DNA of 64,000 nt, from the NCBI RefSeq assembly GCF_037975245.1, contig NC_092563.1, positions 17,907,594-17,971,593 of the forward strand, in the 5' to 3' direction. Below, piece by piece: positions 1 through 10,615 of the stretch; the first letter of the stretch is position 1, and each line of letters begins with the position of its first letter. Below the pieces are notes generated by a model. It was not told the origin of the DNA and did no database searches. It saw only the letters and a program-made list of their open reading frames with translations. The position numbers were made by a program, and so were the translations under genes. The DNA comes from Apostichopus japonicus (taxonomy: Eukaryota > Echinodermata > Holothuroidea > Aspidochirotida > Stichopodidae).

Positions 1-543
1 AGCAACGAATGTAAACTACATATATGTTTGATTGATTGTTAACTACTTTGATTGGCAACACTTCTCAAGATAGTTGGATCACAGTAAAAAAAAAACTTTC
101 CTTATGCTATTATAATCTTGTTGTTTATTTATCCTTGAAACCTGATGATACATTTGGAAATGTTTGCGTAATAGCTGTCAATGTTTTCTGTATTTTCAAT
201 TCCAATCAAAATGCATCATTTTTGTAGAAAAAGAGGATAAAGTGATTAAAATATCATACAGAAATGCACTGATAACATCATTCATTCTACTGTTGCCAGA
301 TGCATTTATAAAATTCATAAATGTACGCGATGCAATATGAGGATGAAGTTTTCGCCTTAAGATGCAAACAAATTTCAGCAATTTTGCTAATTAAGCAATC
401 AATTTTCAGGCACCAGGAAATCATTCAAATAGGAGTGCTTTGAAGCATGATATAGGAGGACAGCGTAGCGTGGTATAAGCAGTATAAAATTGTCCCAGTT
501 GGCTGAATAAAGTTACAAAGTTATGCGTAGGAATGTCTGAAAG

Positions 544-3500
544 TCACTGGGTGCAAACAGCACATGTGAGTTCGTAGCCATCTACATAAGGACCACACGG
601 AAGCCCTCCACCACTGGATACGCATCTGCCCTCGACGAGATCTAACAAAGCATGTAGTGCACCAGTTGCTGAGCCGTGAGTTCGATCTATGGTCTGCATT
701 TCTTGATCCACGCAAATGTACATAGAGCGCTGGTGAACGGAGTGCGCTCGTTCAGCCATGAGATAACCGCGATACTCCAACGTCCATTCATTTGACGGAC
801 ATAGGTTCTTTCCTGGTATCATGAGTTGCGCGAATCTCGTCGGCGCTTTACAAACCGCACATGGCACATCATGCCATGAACGGTCGCTGAGAGTAGGGAA
901 GTTGTCGATTTGGTACTCTATTGCATAAAGAAACGAACGGCTTGCTCCCACACCAGCCACTGGTTCACTATAGACGGGATCACTCGGTAAACAGAGCTGG
1001 TTGGCGCCATTTCCGGTTTCACCACGAAATGCGCCTGCAGCAATACCTGTGATAACAAGAATCACGTGATCATGGTCTTAAAACGTAGAGCCTGCAACAA
1101 CCTCGGATTTCACTATCCATAGTTTTGCAAGGGAGTTCTGTCAGTGATTAACTTCCCTATTTGCCCTCCCTTGTACACCTCCCCCCCCCCCCATCCTCTC
1201 ACATCCCTCCAATCTCTCATATCTCTCTCCCCTACTGTCCCTTTCCAATAAAAGGGAACGCGGACATAAACATCATTCATTGATGCAAGTGATGTATCCA
1301 CATAAGTGGTTGACAACTTGACACACTGTCATTAACCAGGTCAAAGTTTTAAATACGGTTATGTCGCCATCTATTACGTTCTGTGCTCTTGGACCGCGTA
1401 TCATTTGATCAATGGTTATAGATGTATGCTTGTGGTGTCCGACGAAGTTAGATAAAGTAGTACGGATTTTGCGTCAACGGACAAACTCAATCGAATTTAT
1501 TTAAATAAATTGGTTAATTAACTTTAGCCAAGAATATAATGTGGGGTTGCACTGTACCTACCACTATACACCAATAACGATGAAGTGGGACATTCCTTGT
1601 GGCCCCACCTCACGTAGACAGCTCCAGTTGTGTTAGCGTGATGTCTCGGATTATCTGAAAAGTGAGTCGTTTGCGATGACGTCATTTCTTGAAATCCTGG
1701 CGTGATGATCGCTACGTGTTTACAAAAATAAAAGAGCCAAATGAAAGGTTTTTTTCTTCCTTGAAAAAGAAGACTTTCTATGAATCGCATTTAGTATCAT
1801 AGAAAGGTTCCTGACTGAGTTGAAACTGCATGACCCTTTCATCTGAGAGGGTGAACTGACCAAGGGGTAGGTGGGGTGAGAGGGAGAACTGACCTAAGGG
1901 GTAGGTGGGATGAGAGGGGGAACTGATCAAGGGGAAGGTGGGATGAGATGGGGAACTGATCAAGGGGTAGGTGGGATGAGAGGGGGAACTGATCAAGGGG
2001 TAGGTGGGGTGAGAGGGAGAACTGACGACCAAGGGGTAGTTGGGGTGAGAAGGGAACTGACCAAGGGGTAGGTGTGTGAGAGGGGATACTGATCAAGGGG
2101 TAGGTGCGATGAGAGGGGAAACTGACCAAGGGGTAGGTGGGGTGAGAGGGAGAACTGACCAAGGGGTAGGTGGGTGAGAGGGAGAACTGACGACCAAGGG
2201 GTAGGTGGGGTGAGAAGGGAACTGACCAAGGGGTAGGTGGGGTGAGAGGGGATACTGATAAAGGGGTATTAGACTACGGGACGACATACCAAGTATGACC
2301 TGTTCAAAGGTCATCAGTATTGACCTCAAAATTGATCGTACTAACAATCTTTCAAAATGAACTAAAGTACCTGACCTGACCTTCTGACCCTCATAAATTA
2401 TTTTCCAGAATTGTACGGGAAAGTATAAATGGGGTGGAGGGGTGGGGGATATTATAGATTGCATAATATGGATTGAAACCATTTGAGGATAACGATAAAT
2501 TTGGGTTTGTTGAGGTATGAGCATGGATGTACATTGAGTGCCCATTTTCTTTCAAATTCTAGTGTATTTGGGAGAAATGCTGTCACTTTTGGCAGGCCAA
2601 GAAGGAAGAATAACAATGATTTGTGACGTAATAAGTACAAAATGAAATTATATTAATTATCCAAGTAGAGCAGAAGCAAAACATGGAAAGGCAATGTTCT
2701 TCATTAACAACTTTAGTGGAAAGAAAATATTCTACGTAATTTGAGTTCTAAAATTAAGTGCTGAAGAAAGTTTAATTTAACCTCCGCAATGCTCTCCCTC
2801 CACAGCACTTCATGCCCCATCCCCTCCTTACCTAAGGCATCTCGTCCATCTCTGCCCGGTGGCCCAGAGGGGCCAGGGTCCCCACGAGGACCGCTAGGGC
2901 AGAATAAACACGCAGATCCACCGATGGAGAACGGCGTTACGGTTACCGGGCAGCCGTTTATACCAGGTATGCCATCTACGGCAAGAAAATAAGAAACGCA
3001 AACTGCAACAACGATATAAGTGAGGCTATTCATCGACTGGCTTAGGTATTAATGGTGTGTAGTTACTTAATCCTTCCCCTGTGAGCTAAAAGGTCATTAT
3101 GTATGTCTTACCATAATTAATTAATCCCATTGACTTACTAAATTAACTTAAGTATACAATTTTCCAACTGACACATCCTACACCCACCACATGAAAGAAG
3201 AGAGCTTCGTCTATCTTCCCAATTTAAAATTTCTATCTAATGACCGTTTAGATTTTGAGCTAGAAGAGGAGCAAGTTTAGCATATTGAACTCCAACCCTT
3301 CTGACTGCTCTTCCGGAGTAATATCGACATTTAACCAAAGTATTTCTAGAACTGCTTTGTATCACCTTCAATCTTCCTTATTTTCACACCATCTGTACTT
3401 TGATTTAGTCTCCTTAGCATAAAAGCAGGAAAAAAAGGTTCTGATATCTGTAAATATGCAAAAACAATGACTTCATTTGGATAATTTTAGGCACTATAGT

Positions 3501-6500
3501 CACCCATCTTATTTTTTTGCGGATGTACACTATTCTAACTGTGGTATGGTACTTATAATGTACTATGTGGATCCTTATTAACAGCCTGCTATCCATGCTG
3601 GGAGTCTTAAACCTTTCGAGGTTACTTCTTGTTTCGGATATCTTCCAGCAAGAGTAACAGTTTGATTCCCAGTTCCCAACCACTTGGTGCAGTTTCCAAG
3701 GACGTGATGCAGTTTCCAATGACGTGGTAGAGTTTCCAATGACATAGTGAGTTTCCAGTGACGTGGTCGAGTTTCAAATGACGTAGGGTAGTTTCCAATG
3801 ACGTAGTGCAGTTAACAATGACGTCGTAATGTTTCCATTTTATTAAATTTAATAAAATGGTACGTCAGATCAGTTTTAGAAGAAATTATTCCACAAAGTT
3901 ATTCCACAAGAAATGTAGAAAGCTTCTAAAACTAAAACAATAACTCTTACCAGTATTTACCTGTCTGCCCTGGTAACTGTTGCAGTCCATCTCCTGCGTC
4001 TCTGCGACCTCGAACATTTCTAACACTGTCTTCAATTGCATCACCTTTATTAGAATTTAAATGGTCTTTTACTTCATTCTAAGGTCGAAGTGGTCAGAAA
4101 GAAAAAATAAATGCGATAACATATTTACAATGTTTACATTGTAATTTCGAAGTATGAGCTACAATCTGTAATATTTCTCTGGTTTCGTGTGCGCGCGCGT
4201 GTGGATGTGCGTGTATGTGACTTGCATGTGCGAGCGTGTGGATGTGCGTGTGTAATTTCATATATCTAAATCAACGGTAATGTTCTAAACTAAACACTAT
4301 TCGCATATTTTATTCCCTACTAGGTAAAAACTGCATGGACTGTTAACTAATAACGGTACAACCCTCCTAATCTTCAAGAAATGTTATTCAGTTTGAGGAA
4401 TCACTCTAAGGAACATTTAATATTCTAACAGTATCAGACGAGAGTAGATTCTATATTCCAGTGCCATGAACTGTCCAAGCGATATTAAAAATGGAAAAAA
4501 AAGTGGATGTTCAACTAAAAAGTCAAAACGTTACTTTTATTTCTTGATAGAAAAATATTTCGTGATAAATAGAACATCCACTCTGAAGGAAAATTATTAC
4601 CACGTATGTACCGTTATTGGCTACCAAGCAAATGGAAGTAATGTCGACACTCATTGTCCAAGCGAATCTACTTTTATAGTATGCAAGTCACTTGAAACTA
4701 TCTGTTTTGTCAACCCAATTCTGGTCCTTAAAAAATGTTTAGTTCCACGTACTTGTAGAGTATTGCGACGGAATGAGAATTTAAAGACTCTACGTCATAA
4801 TATTATATAGATAGATGATATATTTACGATAACTTCATGATTTTTATCTCATCTTTCTATAGGGAGGATGAGATATTGCAGTCGGTTGGTCAGTTGTTCC
4901 TATTACGGCCAAGATTTTGTATAACGCCGAAGACACTAGATCGAAGTCTCCTGTAGTTCTTACTCATCGTCTGCATATGTCAGTTTTCACAATATCATTT
5001 ATTGCAGCGCGTTCATATATAAAGCCAACTTATACGCGTTCATACGCGCGGGGATCCATTTGCCTTGGCTGATAGAGTATAGCATCTAGAGCCTTCTCGG
5101 CCTTTTGGCTAAGATCATGTGTAGTATCTGTTCCCTGTCGAGGGGAATGGTGATGCACACCCGAAGATGATCACACAGTCACAGTCCCGATGCAAGGGGA
5201 CTGAGGCTGAGAGCGGATCAGTCGTTTGGTAGTTTGGTTTTCGTGCCCAGGTTCTTTCTTGGGCGACTTTTTCTTCAAAAGTAGCTTCTAGAGCTTTTGC
5301 CGCTGTAACATCATCACTGATTACCACTGATGTCGGTTTCCACGACAACGGTTGCAATGGTAATAGATAATTTCCTAGAGGAGCGAGTCTCGGGGGATCA
5401 CCCTTGTTAGGGTGATCGAAGTTGACCGGAATTCAATATCTGCAGGGGAGGTTGTGGGTGTGTGTGTGTGATTGTCTGTCTGTTACATCGGCATCTTTGT
5501 GTCAAACTATCCTCATAATAGACCGGGTCGATATTCTTCAAACTTCAAACAAAGAACAAAGGTCATAGGTTGATTAAATATCATTTTAATATTAAGACCC
5601 TGAAAATTTCATACAATGCCACTTTTAATATCAAGAAAACCCATCGTTACCTATGGGATTCCAAAATGGACATCACATCTGGAATTTGACAAAATTCATT
5701 TTTTTCGGCCAAATTTAATCATTTTGTAAGGATTATAGCCTTATGATTTTGATCAATTTTCGCAAACTCGTGACCTTTCAATTTCTTTTCGAAATCATGC
5801 ATGAGATCGGTGGCGCCCTTCTGATTACCGCAAGTCCATAATAATGTAATAATTCTTTCCTTTTTAGAAAGATAGGCAACATTTATAAAATTAAATATCA
5901 ATTTCATATTTAGAACCTGAAAATTTCATAGAGTGCCACTTTTATTAACAAGAAAGTCCCTTATGAGCTATGGGATTCAAAAATGGACATCACATCTGGA
6001 ATTTGACGAATCTCATTTTTCGGCCAAATTTAATCAATTTGTAAGGATTATAGCATTATGACTTTGATCAATTTTGGCCAAACTCGGGACCTTTTAATTT
6101 CTATTCAAAATCATGCGTGAGATCGGTGGCGCCCTTCTGATTACCTGCCAGTCTATAATAATGTAATAATTCTTTCCTTTTTTAAAAGACAGCCAAAGTT
6201 TAATGAAAAGATATTAAATATCAATTACATATTTAGACCCTGAAAATTTTATAGTAAGCCACTTTTTTTATCAATAAAGTCCCTTATGAGCTATAGAGAT
6301 TCAAAAATGGACATCACATCTGGAATTGACAACTCTCATTTTTCGGCCAAATTTAAGGAATTTGTAGAATTTTGATCAATTTTGGCCAAAATCGTGTCTA
6401 TTTTATTTCTTTTCAAAATCATGCGTGAGATTTGTGGCGCCCTTCTGATTACCGACAAGTCCATAATAATGTAATAATTCTTTCCTTTTTGAAAGATAGC

Positions 6501-8233
6501 CAACATTTAATGAAAAGATATAAAATATCAATTTCATATTTAAACCCTGAGAATGTTATAGAATGCCAATTTTATGATCAAGAGAGTCCCTTATGAGCTA
6601 TGGGATTCAAAAATGGACATCACACATACCTGCCAGTCCATAATAACCTCATAATGCGTTACTTTTTGAAAGATAGCCAAGATATTAAATATCAATTTAA
6701 TATTTAGACCTTGAATATTTCATAAATTGCTACTTTTAGTATCAAGAAAATCTCTTAAGAGCTATGGGATTACATTATGGACATCCCATCTGGAATTCGA
6801 GAACTTTCATTTTTTGGCAAAATTAATCATTTTGATCGATTTTTATCAATTTTGTCCAAATTCGTTGCTGTTTTATTTGTTTTAAAAATCATGCTTGATA
6901 TCGATGGCGCCCTTCTGATTACCTGCCAGTCAATAATAATCTCATAATACTAATAGACCTAATATGATTAGTTATGATGGGATTCCAAACTGCACGTCCC
7001 AACTGGAATTTTCGGTCAAATTTTGACCTTCTTTATTTCTTAAACACAGAATGTGAAACCATTGCACGTACGCAATAGCACGCGCATATTTTACACGACA
7101 ATATTTCTTACGTACGTTGGTATAAACTTAACGATGAAGTGAACTTGTATTGTTCGCGCGTATTGGCTTCATTTGGCTGATCGGTTGGCCATATTTGTAA
7201 GATCATTTCTTCAAGTTTGGAAAGAAGTGCTAGGAAATTATGCCTTGAAGACCTTCAGAATGAGAGGTCAAAGGTGAGTTGAATCGAAAAGTGACTTTTT
7301 GCTATGCATACAAGGACAAATTTGAATAGAATTGCAACCTTCAAAAAGTAAATATTATCCAAATTTACAGTTACAATAATGTCTGAGGTCAACAGTCAAG
7401 TGGTGGAAGTTCTATTAAGTAGCTCATACGGAATTTATTCAATAATGAGATTTTGATGAGATGAGATATGCAACTCCGTGGGGTGCCCTCATTTGTGAAT
7501 ATCTCAGTGGCGTAGGAAGGTACTTTTGAGTGGGGGGGCTGAAGACTGTTGGCCGGCCTGGGGGAGGGGGTTTCCCCTCCCCTTTGGATTTTTTTTGCAT
7601 TTCCAGGTGGCCTCAGATGCAATTTGGTACAATATAGCACACTTCAATACCCACTCCATTTTGTAAAGAATTTTGCATTTTCACCTGGCCTTAGATGCAA
7701 TTTGGTGCTTCAAATGAGATTTTTTTCTCATTTGGAAATGAAAAAGGGGTTTTCTGACTTGCGGAGCGGGGGGCGGAACGATACTTCCGCCCCCCCATAT
7801 TTTTCACTGGGGGGCTGGCCCCCCCCCCCCCCCAGCCCCCCCCCCCCCCCGGTTCCTACGCCCTTGGAATATCTTATTAACGCAAGGATACAGGTTAACA
7901 ACGACAACAAAAATCGTTACTGGATAAAGTTTTTTTCATCTTAGCTATCACGTGTTTCCTTTCTTGTCATCCCACTTGATTAATTTACAAGTGCAATTCG
8001 AATGGACACGTCTCCATTGTTACATAACAATGTAATAGGCCACTTACCTTCTCAAATTCTATCTCAATCTTCTCCAACTTGGCCTCTAAATGTGATATGC
8101 GTTTCATCAGTGCATCTGAAATATCGACGCTAACTGCGCCATCCGTATCTCCTGTATCTGTCGATATAGACGCAGCGCTAAGGCACGGCAGCTGCGAAGC
8201 CACTAGAATCACAAGAAGTGGAAAACAATACAT
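544..8233 (-). CDS. Short-chain collagen C4-like secreted protein, copy 1 (4 exons, 316 aa)
   Basis: Coding exons on the minus strand are 8233-8048, 4078-3961, 2975-2832 and 1046-544, with phases 0, 1 and 1; the total of 951 bases includes the stop. Exon 1 starts at the ATG at 8233, because an in-frame TAG lies a little further upstream. It encodes a signal peptide (MYCFPLLVILVASQLPCLSA) and a heptad-like segment, residues about 40-62, that continues into exon 2. Exon 3 has cysteines 110, 124 and 127 and six Gly-X-Y triplets (130-147). Exon 4 is a C-terminal domain of about 166 residues with nine cysteines and the motifs HDVPCAVC, GYLM and YELTCAVC, which I recognise from short-chain collagen C4 of sponges and echinoderms. 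Inference: a secreted matrix or defence-type protein that trimerises through its coiled coil and collagen stalk. Exon 2 must use the donor CAG|GTAAAT to keep frame, because the donor used by copy 2 would shift it here. A TTTATT at 124-129 could be the poly(A) signal. Confidence 0.85.
1852..2270. repeat. Minisatellite, about 33-bp unit, copy 1 intron 3
   Basis: About 13 units built on CAAGGGGTAGGTGGG followed by ATGAGAGGGGGAACTGA, G-rich on the plus strand. It lies in the intron between collagen exons 3 and 4. The proline- and leucine-rich open frames across it are repeat artefacts. Confidence 0.9.
3687..3835. repeat. Short-unit tandem repeat (18-20 bp), copy 1
   Basis: About eight imperfect units of the type GACGTAGTGCAGTTTCCAAT in intron 2 of collagen copy 1. 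The diverged homologous array in copy 2 is at 16717-16960. Confidence 0.75.
5080..5294 (+). mobile_element. U2 snRNA-derived retroposed insert, absent from copy 2
   Basis: Positions 5093-5133 match the first 40 or so bases of U2 snRNA (CTTCTCGGCCTTTTGGCTAA, then AAGATCATGTGTAGTATCTG), with one difference from the usual AAGATCAAG. After that the sequence is unrelated to U2, with no branch-site-binding region followed by the Sm site, so it is not a functional U2 gene. The insert (about 5093-5294) is bounded by imperfect 13-base direct repeats, TAGCATCTAGAGC at 5080-5092 and TAGCTTCTAGAGC at 5282-5294. Copy 2 has a single copy of this site at 18134-18146. This is the signature of a chimeric, target-primed insertion, or of a SINE with a U2 head. 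Confidence 0.75.
5573..6960. repeat. Tandem satellite, about 310-bp unit, copy 1 intron 1
   Basis: Units start near 5573, 5890, 6212, 6519 and 6681 (one is truncated). Each carries GATCGGTGGCGCCCTTCTGA, then a CCTGCCAGTCCATAATAATG-like block and a CCTGAAAATTTCATAGAATG-like block. It is AT-rich and has no supported coding content. Confidence 0.9.
7497..7874 (+). mobile_element. hAT-type MITE 'CAGTGGCGTAGGAA', insertion specific to copy 1
   Basis: Element 7505-7866 (362 bp) with terminal inverted repeats CAGTGGCGTAGGAAGG and, inverted, CAAGGGCGTAGGAACC. It is flanked by a perfect 8-base target duplication GAATATCT (7497-7504, 7867-7874). Copy 2 has the empty site at 20351-20358. G- and C-runs lie next to the termini, and no transposase is present. 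The 8-base duplication points to the hAT superfamily. Confidence 0.9.
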
Positions 8234-8755
8234 GTTCGACAAACAGACAGTGAACTCCACTTTCTAGAGTCTCTTCACCACCAGTGCTCTACACAAATCT
8301 GTTTACAAGGTTGCATAGCGGGATTACTTAGCGTCCCATGAAAACACTTTGTTCACTATGTATGTTGTACGAGTTTTCTTTGACCTACATGAATTTGGCT
8401 ACGTAGTTGTTTTGCAGCAACTGAAAAATATTTGTTGTGGCATTTATTGAAGTTTATGATTTACTAGTATGTCCAAAAGGAATTTGTTTTTTCCAATCAA
8501 ATCACTCATATCTTCTAGATTATAGTAAGCCTACTTGGAATCACGTACACAAAACTAATACGTGCCGTCGCGTAGCGACACTTGTTCTGATGCTTTGTTA
8601 TTTTGACACTTTTATAGTGTATATTTCGAACACATCAATTTGACAATAGTATATAAAGTCTAAACAATATCACGCAAGAAATCCTAGAAATATGGAATAA
8701 TTATTGTCCATCGTCTTGAAGGGGTAGACGGAAGAACGGAAGAACGGAAACGGTA
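8234..8755. other. 5' flank of collagen copy 1
   Basis: Putative promoter and 5' UTR region of copy 1. It matches copy 2 (20720 onward) to about 8590 and then diverges. No clear TATA box at a convincing distance was seen, and no gene is supported. Confidence 0.4.
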
Positions 8756-9120
8756 TTAAAGGGTGTGAAGACTCGTGCAAAAAAGGAAACGTCTAATGCC
8801 GGTAATCTGACCTATTTTCGAATGAGGTGTAACAGAAGTGTTAGACACCACCATCGACCCCAGAAAATACACATACAGCTTGCTACCGTCGGTAATTAGA
8901 CACTAGTGTACAGTCAGTACATACAGCTGCGGTCAATACCCACAGCACTGTGTGCAAACGATACAGCGATGGACATCTCAGGTCCAGCTAAAGATAACAA
9001 GGTATCACGTTTCATTACTGTCTGCATTTTGTAGCGACACGAATAAAACGTCACTTGCAAGCAACAGAAAGTTAACTTTTTCAGATGACCGCACTTGGGG
9101 CGAGTCTTCAATGCCTTTGT
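8756..9120 (+). mobile_element. TTAA-type MITE 'TGAAGACTCG', first copy
   Basis: Element 8760-9116 begins AGGGTGTGAAGACTCG after TTAA (8756-8759) and ends CGAGTCTTCAATGCCT before TTGT, which would be a decayed TTAA. It lies about 530 bases upstream of the collagen copy 1 ATG. It has no coding capacity. Confidence 0.75.
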
Positions 9121-10615
9121 TGCGCGCATAAATTCCTGAGCTATATCAAAAAATATATACCCCGCCCCCTTCCCACGCAGTCCCATATTCCCGTCCCTGG
9201 TTACAATTTTATTAGGAGAAGATTGTCGGCATGTCAGTGAAGTCAACGCGATTTACTGAGTTATGCATGCTGGATTAGAAGAAGTTTTGGAAAATCGCAT
9301 TTTTAAAACCCGTATCGGATTATATGAATCCGATTCGGTCGTTAACTGCAATTTTAAATTCTCTTGCAGTGATTCGCAACAGGTTATTTGATCTTTTTTT
9401 GTTGTTCTGATAGCCGATCTACTTGGGAGATATCACGTATTTGATGTTGTTTCACACAAGCCTGAAGACTTTGAACGAGCCTAGGTATGACATCATCGAG
9501 TCATTGTTTTCTTTCTTATTTACTACAATGTTTATTTTCTTTAACGGAGATGTGATTTTCGAATATTTAGTCAACAAATATTCAAGCCCTTCACACGACC
9601 TATAATGATGGCATTGATTTCAGTGTCAATGATGTTAACATTCTACCTTGAAAATATGAAAGAAAATATGAAAGTAAAAGATTTCAGATCAAACTGTCAC
9701 AGATAACTTTGTGTGTAAAAGATAGTTGGCCTGACGTTTCGATCGTAGCAGGATCTTCTTCAAGACTAAATGACAGATAAATTTGTAGAGGATATATGTC
9801 AGAGCAAAAGTGGTAGTCCATAGAAGACCCGCGGGATTAATCCGGCATGAGAAACATTTCCACCCGACCCCTGGTAGGACCAAAATCTGGCACTGGACAG
9901 GTAAGTGGACACTTAATGCTTTAGGCTTCACCCCTTGAACCGACTGATTGCCGTCATCATATTGGTTTGTATATTAAAGTGGGTCCAATCGCACCTCCAA
10001 CAATCCCCTCCGTTCTCGTTAGTTTGGGAATATTGTCAGTAAATGTAATGCCTTTTCTATTCCATTATGCTATAACTATAGGTACGCCATAGCCTTCCCT
10101 GCAGCCCACCCTTCCCCCGCTTCCCCCTCCCTTCCACCCAGGACAACATTAGTAATAGTAACGCATATGGTGACGCAATAAAGACACGAAAGCATTGCTC
10201 GAAATTTCGGATTTTATAACCATTTTGTTAGAGTTCACAGGCTTTCAAAGGAATAGCTAAAGTTCATCAGCATTGCCCAAAAGTTTAGCATGCTAAGAAA
10301 TGCTAAAACAATATCACTCTGATGTTATAAAGTTATATCAAGTTATTCCCAGAAACAGAGACAGCTTAAATTGGACAATTAACTGTCTTTGAGAGTGGCA
10401 AAAAGCTTGTTGAATTTGAACATGGTACCTGACCATTATTTGACTTTCTAGCATATTTGAGGGCAATACTAATGACTTTTACTTGTTGGTACAGAGGACA
10501 AACCTGTACTGATAAGAATACCGTTCTGCCAACAGAATTAGCGATTCCTTGCCAATTTTCAAAATAAGAACATTAAATGTTAAAATGGATACAAGATATT
10601 AAAGTTATGTGACCA
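9121..10615. other. Intergenic sequence shared by both duplication copies
   Basis: From about 9352 it aligns with 21200-23240 in copy 2. It holds the 9702-9816 insert and C-rich tracts (about 10110-10140), but no supported gene. Confidence 0.5.
9702..9816 (-). mobile_element. Short insert with decayed hammerhead-like motif, absent from copy 2
   Basis: Copy 1 has about 115 bases here where copy 2 (about 21948-21962) has only about 15. On the minus strand it contains TTGAAGA, a GATCCT/ACGATC hairpin, then GAAACGTCAGGCC. This is the same motif as at 51520-51562, but with the first core C changed to T and one stem mismatch. Confidence 0.5.

Larger units (their letters stand above)
1..10615. repeat. 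Tandem segmental duplication, copy 1 (left end outside the window)
   Basis: Base 1 aligns with about 12755, and similarity runs, with insertions and deletions, to about 10615, aligning with about 23240. The first 1.5 kb (exon 4 and its flanks) is nearly identical to copy 2, whereas the middle and 5' parts are visibly more diverged. Copy-1-only material includes the U2-derived insert (5093-5294), the hAT MITE (7505-7866), the 8.6-9.3 kb segment and the 9702-9816 insert. Confidence 0.93.

Noticed and set aside
1778-2545. Pro/Leu/Ser-rich overlapping open frames (also 14660-15230)
   Set aside because: The 33-bp minisatellite is divisible by three, so all frames stay open. It lies inside a collagen intron.
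2713-3033. An alternative start at 3033 giving a signal peptide directly before the collagen exon
   Set aside because: The hydrophobic stretch is intronic. A proper acceptor (TTGCCGTAG) lies at the exon edge, and a signal-peptide exon with matching phases exists at 8233-8048.
5093-5294. Functional U2 snRNA gene
   Set aside because: Only the first 40 or so bases match U2. The branch-site-binding part and Sm site do not follow, and the segment has insertion hallmarks.
7549-7944. Plus-strand 131-aa Pro-rich frame
   Set aside because: It runs through a non-coding MITE and its poly-C tract and stops outside it. The empty site in copy 2 shows this is an insertion, not a gene.
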